A stretch of 64,000 nt of DNA from Pseudomonas fluorescens HK44 (GTDB lineage: Bacteria > Pseudomonadota > Gammaproteobacteria > Pseudomonadales > Pseudomonadaceae): positions 434,001 through 498,000 of the forward strand of contig NZ_AFOY02000015.1 in the NCBI RefSeq assembly GCF_000217955.3. Direction: 5' to 3'. The position numbers and the translations under genes are program-made. Below, in pieces: positions 18,512 through 27,966 of the stretch. The notes below the pieces were generated by a model. That model worked only from the letters and a program-made list of their open reading frames with translations, ran no database searches and had not been told where the DNA came from. The first letter of the stretch is position 1; each line of letters starts with the position of its first letter.

Positions 18512-18662
18512 GGCAAACCTCCAACAGGTCGCGCGGACTTCCTGGAACAGCCTAACAGTTCAGCAATACTTCAGCCCGTGGCATCAGCCTCTGCGGGTCG
18601 CTGCGCTCCAGTGCGAACCGAGCCCGCAGCGGCCGGTTCACCTGGTTGAAGATCGTGGCATA

Positions 18663-19157
18663 TCACTGAGTTTTTTTCGCTGCCTCGTGCCGGTCCTCCC
18701 GCTTCTCCTCTTCATTGCGGTACAGCTTGTCGGCATTTTTTTTCTGAACATCGGAAAACGTGCCATACAGAGCGCTAAACGTCGTTGCAAGCTTTTGCAT
18801 ATTGTCCGCGTGCAATTGGGCTAATTTGGCATAGGACGCCATTGCGTCATCGGCATTCAACGATGGCAGTTTTTGCGCTCGCTCCAGAAAGGCTGTATCG
18901 GCGTTGTGCGCGTTGTCGCGGATGGTTTGCGCATAGGCCTCCCATTGAGCTGACTGCTTGTCGGTGATTTTCAGCTTGGCGTGCAGTTCGCTGATCCTCT
19001 TCTCTACAACGTCCATGTGCTTTTTGGTGTGAGTGGCAGCCGTCTGTGACGGTGCGGCAGGACTGCTCGCTGCCGTCGTCTGTGCCGAGACAGGAGTGGT
19101 GAGCAATGCCAGCATCAACGCTGCTGGCATAGCGGCTTTCAGTACGAAATTTTTCAT
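18663..19157 (-). CDS. periplasmic Spy/CpxP-like LTxxQ protein
   Basis: 164 residues with a signal peptide (MKNFVLKAAMPAALMLALL...SA-Q). Two LTxxQ-like helices are present (LKITDKQSAQW near 68 and FSDVQKKNADKLY near 138) in an all-helical, charged protein. Family members are envelope chaperones or stress sensors. The C-terminal tail is very rich in Lys/Glu/Arg. The next gene upstream on the same strand is another small secreted protein. Confidence 0.75.
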   Translation of the reverse strand: MKNFVLKAAMPAALMLALLTTPVSAQTTAASSPAAPSQTAATHTKKHMDVVEKRISELHAKLKITDKQSAQWEAYAQTIRDNAHNADTAFLERAQKLPSLNADDAMASYAKLAQLHADNMQKLATTFSALYGTFSDVQKKNADKLYRNEEEKREDRHEAAKKTQ

Positions 19158-19253
19158 GTCTTTATATCCGGATTGAGTTGTCGGACTGACGACCGTTGCC
19201 TGGGATACATCAGTGTGAGCGGCGGTCGCTCGGGTTTCATGCGGCCAGGGAGC

Positions 19254-19661
19254 TTAATAGCCGGGTGGAGGATATCCATTGGAATTGTACGAGTCGGGAT
19301 AGTACGGCCTTGGGTAGTACCGGACCCCCGGTGGTGGTGGCGGAGGGGGTTGCCGGTAAATCACGGCAGGCGGCGCTCGTACCGCACCCGCGGCCACTGC
19401 CCCCACTACGGCGCCAATGAGTAGCGCGCCCAAATCGCCGTCGCCACCACTGCGATAGTCACCACCACCGCCGCGGTAGTCACGATAGTTGCGATGGTTA
19501 TCATGACCATCACGATAATCGCGATGGTAAACCTGCCGCCCGTCGCCCTGGCGCTGATAGTCGTGCTGCGCTTGTGCCGGTAGCGCGGCAGCTGCCACCG
19601 TCACTGTGACGAGCATCACTGCCAGTCGGCGGAATAAAGGTATTTGCGAATACTGAGTCAT
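19254..19661 (-). CDS. secreted Gly/Tyr/Pro-rich protein with glycine zipper
   Basis: 135 residues from the ATG at 19661 (AGAGGC upstream; a longer frame starts at 19691). Signal peptide ending ...AAALPAQA. A low-complexity YRD/HRD/GGG stretch (about 38-73) is followed by a glycine-zipper-like hydrophobic segment (GALLIGAVVGAVAAGAV) and a polyproline/tyrosine tail. Probably an outer-membrane or surface-associated protein. No enzymatic motif. Confidence 0.65.
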   Translation of the reverse strand: MTQYSQIPLFRRLAVMLVTVTVAAAALPAQAQHDYQRQGDGRQVYHRDYRDGHDNHRNYRDYRGGGGDYRSGGDGDLGALLIGAVVGAVAAGAVRAPPAVIYRQPPPPPPPGVRYYPRPYYPDSYNSNGYPPPGY

Positions 19662-19914
19662 GAGTCGTGCCTCTTTGGATGAGGGAATCACTGAACCTCA
19701 CCGTCCACTGATGTGCAGGAGGATCGTGACCGTTCTGACCTGGCAGCGATCTACCTCACGCCAGATTGACTCAGCGACCGGTGCGGGTCTGTTCGGTAGC
19801 GCACTCTTGCGCCCCGGTACAGAGCGACCAAAGCGGATGCGCTGGGGGACAGCGCCCGGACCGCAGCGACCGCACTATAATTAATCTGTCGATGACACGA
19901 GAGAGGGTCCAGCT

Positions 19915-20268
19915 ATGAAAACTCACTCCTTCCAGCATTACTCTCATAATCTGGGAATGGCCGTTCACGACGCGTGGATTACTACCCGGGTGAAATCGGC
20001 GCTGGCATTTGCAGAGCCGACTCTAGGCATGCATGTCAATGTCAAAACCCATGCAGGTACGGTAGCGTTGAGCGGCCGCGTCAACACCCATAAGGAGTGC
20101 GAGCGGGTGATAGAGCTCTGCCGTTCGGTGAGTGGTGTCAACGAAATCGATGCCAAAGACTTGCTGACTCATGTGTTCACTCCGGGGCATCTCCCCGAAG
20201 CACCCAACGCTGAAGAAAGCACCGAGTACCGGCCGCAATCGTCGGCAAAAAAGATGGATGACAAATAA
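19915..20268 (+). CDS. BON-domain protein
   Basis: 117 residues. One BON domain covers about 18-85 (DAWITTRVKSALAF, GTVALSGRVNTHKECERVIELCRSVSGVNEI). BON domains bind phospholipid or envelope components; OsmY-like proteins have two. No clear signal peptide, which is unusual, so it may be cytoplasmic. A good -10 (TATAAT at 19877-19882) and AGAGGG ribosome site precede it. A perfect hairpin follows at 20286. Confidence 0.8.
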   Translation: MKTHSFQHYSHNLGMAVHDAWITTRVKSALAFAEPTLGMHVNVKTHAGTVALSGRVNTHKECERVIELCRSVSGVNEIDAKDLLTHVFTPGHLPEAPNAEESTEYRPQSSAKKMDDK

Positions 20269-20285
20269 TGCTGGCGACCGTGTGA

Positions 20286-20316
20286 GCGCCGCGCTCCCGG
20301 CTTGGAAGCGCGGCGC
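20286..20316 (+). terminator. hairpin after BON gene
   Basis: GCGCCGCGCT (20286-20295) pairs perfectly with AGCGCGGCGC (20307-20316) across an 11-base loop. No T run. Confidence 0.5.
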
Positions 20317-20377
20317 AGGGCAGAAGCGTCGGGTGTTTTTCGACCAGAGATCCTTAAGCAATAACCTGAGCAGAGAC

Positions 20378-20698
20378 TCAATGCGCCGTCAGTAACGGCG
20401 TGACGAGTTTATCCAGCAAAGGCCGATCGATTTTCGGGTCTCCCACGCTGCCGTCCTTGAGTACCACACCTTGCCTGTCGATGATGTAGGTCATCGGCAG
20501 GCGCCAGATTCGACCAAACCCCTTGAAGTCGGCATCGCGCTGGAACGCCGCAGGATAGCTGTAATGGGCCATGACTTTGTGCACCATCGGGTCGTCCTCC
20601 GGTTCATCCATGCTGATTGCGATAATCTTCAGTCCTTCGCCTTTGTGCTGCTGGTAATAGGTTTCTCCTAAAAATGGTTTGGAACATTTTGTTGACAT
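20378..20698 (-). pseudogene. truncated, chimeric TlpA/thioredoxin-like gene
   Basis: 106 residues. From YYQQHKGEGLKIIAISMDEPED to the end it is a TlpA/AhpC-TSA-type thioredoxin fold (LPMTYIIDRQGVVLKDGSVGDPKID). The expected N-terminal part with signal sequence and CxxC active site is missing. It is replaced by about 13 unrelated AT-rich codons (MSTKCSKPFLGET). A ribosome site (AAGGATAAG) precedes the ATG, so it may still be expressed, but it cannot be a redox-active TlpA. This looks like the product of a deletion or insertion at about 20660. Confidence 0.7.
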
Positions 20699-20703
20699 TA
20701 GGC

Positions 20704-20901
20704 TTATCCTTTTTTCGCCAATAAAATGGCGAAAAGTGGGGTTTCACCGTTTTCTCGTAATATTTGATCTTGCTTGTTACAATTTATTGACAGTGGCAGT
20801 CCGGCATCATCACAATTGCGTCCATCGCCGAAGTAATAAGAGAGTTTGGGGATGGTGATCGGTAGAGAGTGCGACGTTTCATTTTCTTCTAGCGACTCCA
20901 T
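20704..20901 (-). CDS. unknown 65-residue protein
   Basis: ATG at 20901 has AAGG upstream (the frame is open to 20958). The sequence begins MESLEENETSHSLPITIPK and has two Cys, no signal peptide and no recognised motif. It ends five bases before the chimeric thioredoxin-like gene and shares its AT-rich composition, so both may derive from one acquired fragment. Function unknown. Confidence 0.4.
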   Translation of the reverse strand: MESLEENETSHSLPITIPKLSYYFGDGRNCDDAGLPLSINCNKQDQILRENGETPLFAILLAKKG

Positions 20902-21099
20902 ATTGCCTTGCAAGCTCGCTCCCTGAGCATCATTGGGAGCTGCTTGGCAGTGCCACATCCTATTTGCTGACTAAGTCCGATACTGAGCTTTGCTCGGAGC
21001 GCTGATGCGGGTTGTCAGAAAGATGACTCCCTTGCAACGCTGTGTCGGAGAGACAGTGCTCATCGCATCACGTCCGGTTCAAACGGAAGGGAACTACAT

Positions 21100-22641
21100 T
21101 TGAGTCAGGTCACGTTGGGCATCGGTCATCTACGAGATGAGCAAATATTGTTGCGCGATGGCGGGCTTTATTGGGTGGCAGTGGATCAGCAGAGCGATTC
21201 TGCCGCGCTGGCGGTCCAGTGCCTGGCAGCGATGCCGGCCAATGCGCAAGGGATGTTGGTGTGCTGCGGGCATTCCAGCCAGGACCTGGCCCAGAAGTTG
21301 GCGGCAGATACCGGTCCTGGTCAGTTGAAGCTGTTTGACATCAAAAAAGACGACATCGGCCTGACCCTCAAATCACTGGTCGGCGAGCTGACCCGTGCTG
21401 CACCGGTTGCCGGCACTACCATCGTGCTGATGCTACCGGACAGCGCATGGCAGAGCGACGTTGCGCCAGACCTGCGGCATTGCTGCCTGTCCCTGAGGCA
21501 ATGGCTGGGCGCAAGCCAATGCTCCCTGCTGGTGATCAGCCATGGCCAGGCGCCTCAGCTGCATGAAGGTTTGTTGAGGCTCAACGATACGATCTCCGGG
21601 CTCGCTCAGCTCTATCGCCGTGATGGTGGTATTCGCTATCAATTGCACTACTGGCACAGCGAACGGGGCGTGTGCAGCGGGCAGGAGTTCGAGCTCGAAT
21701 TGCAGGTGGACGGTTTTGCGCTCTCGGTCTATGAGCGGACCAATGTGCAACTGACCCATACCGATGACCAGCGCATCTACCTGACCCAGCGTTCTGTGCT
21801 TGAGGGCTCGCCACCACTGTCGGATCAGTGGCGGCTGTTCGAGAACCGCGAGGATTTGCTCCAGCAAGCCAGCCACGCTCGTGCTGCCAGCATCATCGTG
21901 GCCATCGACAACAACCTGCAGGTCGAAGAGCTGGCCCGCCAGATTCACGCCTTGCGCGAGCGCTGCGGCATCGCGCTGAAGATCATCGTACGCGAGATGG
22001 AGCCCTGCCTGCGTTATCGGGACGAGCGTTTGCTGGTGTCCTGCGGTGCCAACATCACCGTGCCCTATGGGACGACGCTGGCGCACTTCTTCAGCATCAT
22101 CGACAGTGCCCAGGGCCAGACCTGGCGCCGGAGCCGCACCACCGACGTCCAATCGCTATTTGAACGTCTGCGGCCGCCCTCCGAGCGCGGTCTGTTAACG
22201 CCCCAGGAATTCATCAGCATGGTGGAGCGCGTCTATAATGGCGCCTCTGGCGAAATCAGCCACCAACTGCTCAAACTGATGCCGCGCGGTGGCCTGGAAA
22301 TCGAGCAGTACTTGAGTCAAATCGGCTTGCGTCGTTTCGGTGACGTCGCCTGCGTGGTCAACGGTGCCTTTTATCTGTTCCTGTTTGCCTGTCGCGCGGA
22401 CGGGCTGGAACCGGCATTGGGGAATATCTGCCGGCTGGCCTGGCGCGATCTGTTCAGCAGCTTCCAGATTCTCCAAGGCGTTGAAGCGTTGCCGCGCGAG
22501 GACTTCCTCGCGGCGCCCTTGATGCCTCCCACCTTCGTTCTGGCAGAAGAACGCATGGCGGGTAGCTCCGCTGAAGCTGCCGGCCGTGCTGCCTATTCAC
22601 CTAAACGCACCACACTGCCCATTACGGACCCTTGTTCATGA
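21100..22641 (+). CDS. bcsE: cellulose biosynthesis c-di-GMP-binding protein BcsE
   Basis: 513 residues from a TTG start preceded by GGAAGGGA. BcsE is a cytoplasmic subunit of the Bcs secretion complex that binds c-di-GMP through a GIL domain. Here RFGD near residue 411 is the likely RxGD I-site-like motif. It is the first gene of the bcsEFG-RQABZC run; its stop overlaps the bcsF start. The N-terminal half has degenerate NTPase and REC-like layers in the family. Confidence 0.88.
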   Translation: MSQVTLGIGHLRDEQILLRDGGLYWVAVDQQSDSAALAVQCLAAMPANAQGMLVCCGHSSQDLAQKLAADTGPGQLKLFDIKKDDIGLTLKSLVGELTRAAPVAGTTIVLMLPDSAWQSDVAPDLRHCCLSLRQWLGASQCSLLVISHGQAPQLHEGLLRLNDTISGLAQLYRRDGGIRYQLHYWHSERGVCSGQEFELELQVDGFALSVYERTNVQLTHTDDQRIYLTQRSVLEGSPPLSDQWRLFENREDLLQQASHARAASIIVAIDNNLQVEELARQIHALRERCGIALKIIVREMEPCLRYRDERLLVSCGANITVPYGTTLAHFFSIIDSAQGQTWRRSRTTDVQSLFERLRPPSERGLLTPQEFISMVERVYNGASGEISHQLLKLMPRGGLEIEQYLSQIGLRRFGDVACVVNGAFYLFLFACRADGLEPALGNICRLAWRDLFSSFQILQGVEALPREDFLAAPLMPPTFVLAEERMAGSSAEAAGRAAYSPKRTTLPITDPCS

Positions 22642-22829
22642 GTTATTCCGAGCTGATCCAGGTGATTGGCCTCAGCAGCCTGCTGACCCTGATACTGATC
22701 GTGGTACTGATCAGGTTCGGTCGCCATTTTCTGTCCGTCGTGCAGGGCCTCTTGCCCCCGCGTTACCTGAAATCCCGTGGCGTGCGTCGTCGCGCTCCTG
22801 TCCAGAGCGAGCCCCATGAGCCGGTATGA
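22638..22829 (+). CDS. bcsF: cellulose biosynthesis membrane peptide BcsF
   Basis: 63 residues with one transmembrane helix (IGLSSLLTLILIVVLIRF) and a basic C-terminus. BcsF recruits BcsE to the membrane and supports BcsG. The ATG at 22638 overlaps the bcsE stop, and its 3' end overlaps bcsG. Confidence 0.85.
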   Translation: MSYSELIQVIGLSSLLTLILIVVLIRFGRHFLSVVQGLLPPRYLKSRGVRRRAPVQSEPHEPV

Positions 22830-24444
22830 AGTCATAAATCCGATGTCAGTGCGCGTCTGGCCGGGCCTGGGTCCCTGGAATCTGTATTTCATCCTCAAGT
22901 TCGTACTGCTGTGGGCGGGTTACCTGAACCTGCAGGTATTGCCTAACCTGGTATTCGCGGCGGCGTTGCTGCTGCCGTTGCCGCATCGTTATCTGCGCAT
23001 CCTGCGCACAGTCATTGCGATCCCCGTGGGTGTTGCGCTGTTTTATCAGGACACCTGGCTGCCCCCCTTCAGCCGCCTGCTGAACCAGCCAGGCGTGCTG
23101 GATTTCACTGGTGCGTACGCTGTCGAACTGGCGGGTCGTTTCATTGACTGGAACCTGTGTGCGCTGCTGGCTGTGTTGGTGGTGGTCTATGCCTTCGTCC
23201 GGCACTGGCTGCGCCTGACCACTCTGAGTGTGCTGGGTTTAGCCTGGCTGGCCAGCGCCAATGTGCTGGCCCTGCGCCCCAGTAACGAGCCGGTCGCGGC
23301 GCCGGCCAGCGGCGCTCCCATCGCTGCGGTGAGTACGGCCGCCCCGGACAGCGCGACACTGGAAGCCTACCTGCAGAAGTTCTATAGCACCGAGGCTGGA
23401 CGTCAGGTGGAGTTCAAGCCTGCGACTTCTGCAGCACAGCCTTTCGACCTGTTGCTGATCAATATCTGCTCCATGGCCTGGGATGACCTGGAAACCGTGG
23501 GCTTGCGCGATAACACGCTGTTCCAGCAGATGGACGTTATTTTCGACAGCTTCAACTCGGCCACTTCCTACAGCGGTCCGGCGGCCATCCGCCTGCTGCG
23601 CGCCAGTTGTGGGCAGGTTCCGCACAGTCAGCTCTATGGCACGGCCCCGGAGCAGTGCATGTTGATGGACGACTTGAGCAAACTGGGCTTTTCCAGCGAA
23701 GTCATGCTCAACCACACTGGGAAGTTCGAAGGTTTTATTGACGAAGTCCGCGCCCAAGGTTCATTGCCGGGCCCCGCTGTCAGTACCAGTAAATTGCCGC
23801 GTGCCCTGGTGGGCTTCGACGGTTCGCCGATCCTGCGCGATGCTCAGGTATTGGACACTTGGTGGAAGCACCGCGAAGAAGAAAAGAGCGATCGCGTGGC
23901 GCTGTTCTACAACACCACCACACTGCATGACGGCAACCGTGTGCTGACCGCTGATGGCGGCACCAGGAGCAGCGATTACAAACCGCTTGCCCAGGGGCTG
24001 ATCGATGACCTCAATGGCTTCATTAAACAACTGGAACTCAGTGGCCGTCGGGTGGTCGTGGTGATCGTGCCGGAGCATGGCGCGGCCCTGCATGGCGACC
24101 GCATGCAGATAGCCGGCATGCGCGAGATCCCGAGCCAGTCCATCACCCACGTGCCAGTCGGCATCAAGCTGGTGGGCATGGGTCATAACCCCGGTGCTGC
24201 ACCACTGCACATCACCGAACCGAGCAGTTTCCTGGCCCTGTCGGAAATCATCAGTCGCTTGTATAGCGCCCAACCCCAGGCGGATGGCCAGGGGCTCAAC
24301 TGGTCGGTCCTGCTAAGCAACCTGCCGCAGACGGCGGCAGTCTCCGAAAATGCTGGCACGGTGGTCGTTGACTACGCCGGAAAACCTTACATACGCATCA
24401 AGGAGAAAGCAGGATGGCTGCCTTACCCACAGCGCTTCAAGTGA
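22816..24444 (+). CDS. bcsG: cellulose phosphoethanolamine transferase BcsG
   Basis: 542 residues from the ATG at 22816 (start inside the bcsF 3' end). Four to five N-terminal transmembrane helices (about 15-150) precede a periplasmic alkaline-phosphatase-superfamily domain. The metal and nucleophile region is around LLLINICSMAWDDL, with Ser in NSATSYSGPAAIRL and a metal-binding VIVPEHGAAL. BcsG decorates cellulose with phosphoethanolamine. Its presence makes this an E. coli-type operon and not the acetylated-cellulose wss type known in some P. fluorescens. Confidence 0.92.
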   Translation: MSRYEVINPMSVRVWPGLGPWNLYFILKFVLLWAGYLNLQVLPNLVFAAALLLPLPHRYLRILRTVIAIPVGVALFYQDTWLPPFSRLLNQPGVLDFTGAYAVELAGRFIDWNLCALLAVLVVVYAFVRHWLRLTTLSVLGLAWLASANVLALRPSNEPVAAPASGAPIAAVSTAAPDSATLEAYLQKFYSTEAGRQVEFKPATSAAQPFDLLLINICSMAWDDLETVGLRDNTLFQQMDVIFDSFNSATSYSGPAAIRLLRASCGQVPHSQLYGTAPEQCMLMDDLSKLGFSSEVMLNHTGKFEGFIDEVRAQGSLPGPAVSTSKLPRALVGFDGSPILRDAQVLDTWWKHREEEKSDRVALFYNTTTLHDGNRVLTADGGTRSSDYKPLAQGLIDDLNGFIKQLELSGRRVVVVIVPEHGAALHGDRMQIAGMREIPSQSITHVPVGIKLVGMGHNPGAAPLHITEPSSFLALSEIISRLYSAQPQADGQGLNWSVLLSNLPQTAAVSENAGTVVVDYAGKPYIRIKEKAGWLPYPQRFK

Positions 24445-24656
24445 AGACCAGGGTGCAGTCACGTGCGGATCGTGCCGATGACATCGCCCGCCTGAAACTG
24501 GAGCTTGAGCTGCCCGAACTGGACTATGTGGACACGTCTGCGCAGATCGAATTGCAAAAGGCCCTGCATCGCTGGCCGCTGTTGGCGGAGATGGAGCGGC
24601 TGCAGGTGGCGGTCCAGCCGAAGATGCATCAGTGCGAACTGGAGACGCTGTCGTGA
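24414..24656 (+). CDS. bcsR: BcsR-like regulatory subunit
   Basis: 80 residues; overlaps the end of bcsG by 31 bases. The core DDIARLKLELELPELDYVD...LQKALHRWPLLAEM matches the YhjR/BcsR family, which pairs with BcsQ and controls complex assembly. The N-terminal about 22 residues are basic and not conserved. Confidence 0.8.
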   Translation: MAALPTALQVKTRVQSRADRADDIARLKLELELPELDYVDTSAQIELQKALHRWPLLAEMERLQVAVQPKMHQCELETLS

Positions 24657-25375
24657 CCGCACTCAGTCTGCGTGGTCTGCGCGGCGGTGTCGGCACCAGC
24701 TCGCTGCTGGCGGCCACCGGCTATGCACTGCATAGTCTGGGCGAGCGCGTGCTGCTGGTCGACATGTGCCCGGAAAACCTGCTTCGCCTGCACTTCAACG
24801 TCAGCGTCAGCGAACCCGGTGGCTGGGCGCGCGCCATGATCGAAGGGGTGGGCTGGAACACCCAGGCCTGGACCGTGGAGCCAGGATTGAGCGTGTTGCC
24901 TTACGGTCGCCTGAAACTGGAAGAGCAGGATCAAATCGAGCAGCGCCTGCTAAACGAGCCGAATCTATGGCACCGCCGACAGGCCAGCCTTGCCGAACAC
25001 GTTGACTGGATCCTGTTCGATGTGCCTTTGCGACTGCCCGGTCATGCTCGTGTCGGCCCCTGTGCGTTGCGCCTGCAGATTGTCGAGGCGGACGCTGCCT
25101 GCCATGTGCTGTTGCAACAGGAAGAAACCCCCAGCGAGCATCTGCTGATCAACCGCTTCGACCCGGTCAGCCAATTGCAGCGCGACCTGTTGCTGATCTG
25201 GCGCAAACAATATGGTGCCCGCCTGCTGCCTCTCAACGTGCATCAGGATGAAGCAATGCGCGAAGCCCAGGCGTTCAAGATGCCGGTGGGGGCTTATGCC
25301 GAGGCCAGTCTGGTTGCCCAGGATGTGCTGAGCCTGGCCACCTGGTGCCTGACTCGACGCTTGGGGGCGGTATGA
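24653..25375 (+). CDS. bcsQ: cellulose biosynthesis MinD-like ATPase BcsQ
   Basis: 240 residues from the GTG at 24653, which overlaps the bcsR stop as GTGA. MinD/ParA-like: the deviant Walker A is GLRGGVGTSS, where the usual signature Lys is replaced by Leu (GxxGGVGKTS expected as G-K-G-G-x-G-K). The Walker A Lys is Thr here, as GGVGTSS is seen. Walker A' region LLVDMCPEN and FDVPL follow. BcsQ sorts with BcsR and BcsE to the synthase. Confidence 0.85.
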   Translation: MTALSLRGLRGGVGTSSLLAATGYALHSLGERVLLVDMCPENLLRLHFNVSVSEPGGWARAMIEGVGWNTQAWTVEPGLSVLPYGRLKLEEQDQIEQRLLNEPNLWHRRQASLAEHVDWILFDVPLRLPGHARVGPCALRLQIVEADAACHVLLQQEETPSEHLLINRFDPVSQLQRDLLLIWRKQYGARLLPLNVHQDEAMREAQAFKMPVGAYAEASLVAQDVLSLATWCLTRRLGAV

Positions 25376-27966
25376 TCGCCCGCGTTTTCCCTTATGTTCA
25401 CTTGCGTCGACGCTATGACTGTGCGCCGCCAGTTGCGCTGCTGCTGGCGACATTGAGCGCCTTGGCGTGGTTGCTGTTGCGTCTGGAGTCACCGAACTGG
25501 CGAGCAGTGCTCGATCAGCCAAAGCGCTGGTATCCGCAACTGACCAACAAGGCACCGAGCCTGGGTGACCCGTTGCGCTATGCGGTGCAAAGCTTCTGGC
25601 TACTGCTGGTTCGTCCGGCCACGCCGCGGGCGCGGACATTGTCGACTCCAGCCTGGCTCAAGGTCGTCGGCGCGCTGTACCTGCGGCTGTGGACGCGGAT
25701 TGGCAAGGTGCTGGAAGAGTTGCCCCAGCGCGCCGAGGCCAGCCAGCAGATTCGCCAGAGCAGCCATTGGTGGAAAGGTCTGGACCGTCACAATCAACGA
25801 TTGGTCAACGCGGCCATCGGTGTCGTCGCCTTCATTTTTACGTTGCTGTGCATCACCGAGCCCTTCGGCTACGTCGCCCAACTGGTATTCGTTTTGCTGC
25901 TGTGGGGCCTGGCCATGCTGGTGCGGCGGGTTCCGGGACGCTTTCCGACGTTGTTGATGGTGGTGCTGTCGGTCATCGTCTCGTGCCGTTACCTGTGGTG
26001 GCGCTACACGTCGACCCTGAACTGGAACCAGCCCCTGGACCTGGTGTGCGGGATGATCCTGCTGGTGGCCGAAACTTATTCCTGGGTAGTGCTGATCCTG
26101 GGGTACATCCAGACTTGCTGGCCCTTGGGCCGCAAACCGGCGTTGCTGCCACGCGACACGCGCCTGTGGCCCAGCGTCGACCTGTTGATCCCGACCTACA
26201 ACGAAGACCTGTCAATCGTGCGGGGGACGGTGTATGCGGCCATGGGCATCGACTGGCCGGCCGACAAGCTGAACATCTACATTCTCGATGACGGCCGACG
26301 CGAGAGTTTCCGCCAGTTCGCCGCCGAAGTAGGGGTGGGTTACATCACGCGCAGTGACAATCGTCATGCCAAGGCCGGTAACCTCAACCATGCGCTGAAA
26401 CAACTGAGCGGCGAACTGGTCGCCATTTTCGACTGTGACCACATACCGGTGCGCTCATTCCTGCAAATGACCACCGGGGGCTTTTTACGTGATCCGAAAC
26501 TGGCGCTGGTGCAGACCCCGCACCATTTCCTGTCACCGGACCCCTTCGAGCGCAACCTGGATGTATTCCGCGAGCACCCCAACGAAGGCGAGCTGTTCTA
26601 CGGGTTGATTCAGGACGGCAACGACATGTGGAACGCGGCGTTTTTCTGCGGCTCATGCGCGGTGCTGCGGCGCGCCGCGCTGGATGCGATCGGCGGCTTT
26701 GCCGTCGAGACGGTTACCGAAGACGCCCACACGGCGCTACGCCTGCACCGCAGCGGCTGGAACTCGGCCTATATCAAGTTGCCGCAAGCGGCCGGCCTGG
26801 CAACCGAAAGCCTGTCAGCGCACATCGGCCAGCGCATTCGCTGGGCCCGTGGCATGGCGCAGATCTTCCGCACCGACAACCCCTTGCTCGGAAAAGGCCT
26901 GAGCGTCTTCCAGCGCATTTGCTACGCCAACGCGATGATGCACTTTTTGGCCGGCTTGCCGCGCCTGGTGTTTCTGATGGCGCCGCTGGCGTTTTTGTTC
27001 CTGCATGCCTACATCATTTACGCCCCGGCGCTGATGATCCTGCTGTACGTGCTGCCGCACATGATCCACGCAAGCCTCACCAACTCGCGGATGCAGGGTG
27101 CCTATCGTCGGACGTTCTGGGGGGAGGTGTACGAGACCGTACTGGCCTGGTACATCGCGCGCCCCACCACCGTGGCATTGTTCAACCCCAAAAAGGGCAA
27201 GTTCAACGTCACCGCCAAGGGCGGCCTGATGGAGCACAACCAGTTTGACTGGAAAATCGCCCAGCCGTACTTGCTACTGTCGCTGCTGAACATTACCGGC
27301 CTGGGTTTTGCCATCTGGCGTCTGATCTGCGGGCCCCGCGACGAGATCGTCACCGTTGTGGTGAGCGTTCTCTGGGTGGTCTACAACCTGGTGATCATCG
27401 GAGGCGCCATGGCGGTCGCCGCAGAAGCGCGCCAGGTTCGCCAGACCCACCGTGTAACCGTCAAGTTACCCGCTTCAGTGCGCCTTGAAAGTGGTCACTG
27501 TTACCCAGGCATGTTGCAGGACTATTCCGACGGTGGCGCAGGCATCCAGCTCGACACCTCGCTGTCGTTGGCGGTGGGCGGGAGCATCTCGCTGATGATG
27601 CAGCGCGGCACTCGTGAATTTCTGTTCCCGGGCTATATCAGCCGCAGCCACAAGAACTTCGTCGGCATCAGCTTCACCGGCCTCAATACCCAACAGAAAA
27701 TCGACTTTGTGCAGTGCACGTTTGCCCGCGCCGACGCTTGGCTCAACTGGGGCGAGAATTACACCCCGGATCGCCCGCTGCACAGCTTTGTGGACATTCT
27801 CAAACTTGGCTGCACCGGTTACTACCGCCTCTACGAATACCTGCCTGCCTGGATCCGCCGCATCGCCGGCCCGCCTTTGCGAATGTTGCGCTGGTTGGTC
27901 AGTTTCCTGCCGCGCATGCCAGCGGCTGCCCCAACTCCCAACTCCCGATCAGTGAGCGCACCATGA
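25372..27966 (+). CDS. bcsA: cellulose synthase catalytic subunit BcsA
   Basis: 864 residues from the ATG at 25372 (overlaps bcsQ stop, ATGA). GT2 family inner-membrane synthase. Motifs: ILDDGRRE, DCDHIP near 355, FFCGSC, VTED near 448 (catalytic base) and QRIRW near 486. Multiple transmembrane helices flank the GT domain. A C-terminal PilZ domain (about 686-783) has the R-x3-R-type segment RQVRQTHR and DYSDGGAG, so it is allosterically activated by c-di-GMP. A N-terminal extension of about 150 residues precedes the first membrane helix pair. Confidence 0.96.
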   Translation: MIARVFPYVHLRRRYDCAPPVALLLATLSALAWLLLRLESPNWRAVLDQPKRWYPQLTNKAPSLGDPLRYAVQSFWLLLVRPATPRARTLSTPAWLKVVGALYLRLWTRIGKVLEELPQRAEASQQIRQSSHWWKGLDRHNQRLVNAAIGVVAFIFTLLCITEPFGYVAQLVFVLLLWGLAMLVRRVPGRFPTLLMVVLSVIVSCRYLWWRYTSTLNWNQPLDLVCGMILLVAETYSWVVLILGYIQTCWPLGRKPALLPRDTRLWPSVDLLIPTYNEDLSIVRGTVYAAMGIDWPADKLNIYILDDGRRESFRQFAAEVGVGYITRSDNRHAKAGNLNHALKQLSGELVAIFDCDHIPVRSFLQMTTGGFLRDPKLALVQTPHHFLSPDPFERNLDVFREHPNEGELFYGLIQDGNDMWNAAFFCGSCAVLRRAALDAIGGFAVETVTEDAHTALRLHRSGWNSAYIKLPQAAGLATESLSAHIGQRIRWARGMAQIFRTDNPLLGKGLSVFQRICYANAMMHFLAGLPRLVFLMAPLAFLFLHAYIIYAPALMILLYVLPHMIHASLTNSRMQGAYRRTFWGEVYETVLAWYIARPTTVALFNPKKGKFNVTAKGGLMEHNQFDWKIAQPYLLLSLLNITGLGFAIWRLICGPRDEIVTVVVSVLWVVYNLVIIGGAMAVAAEARQVRQTHRVTVKLPASVRLESGHCYPGMLQDYSDGGAGIQLDTSLSLAVGGSISLMMQRGTREFLFPGYISRSHKNFVGISFTGLNTQQKIDFVQCTFARADAWLNWGENYTPDRPLHSFVDILKLGCTGYYRLYEYLPAWIRRIAGPPLRMLRWLVSFLPRMPAAAPTPNSRSVSAP

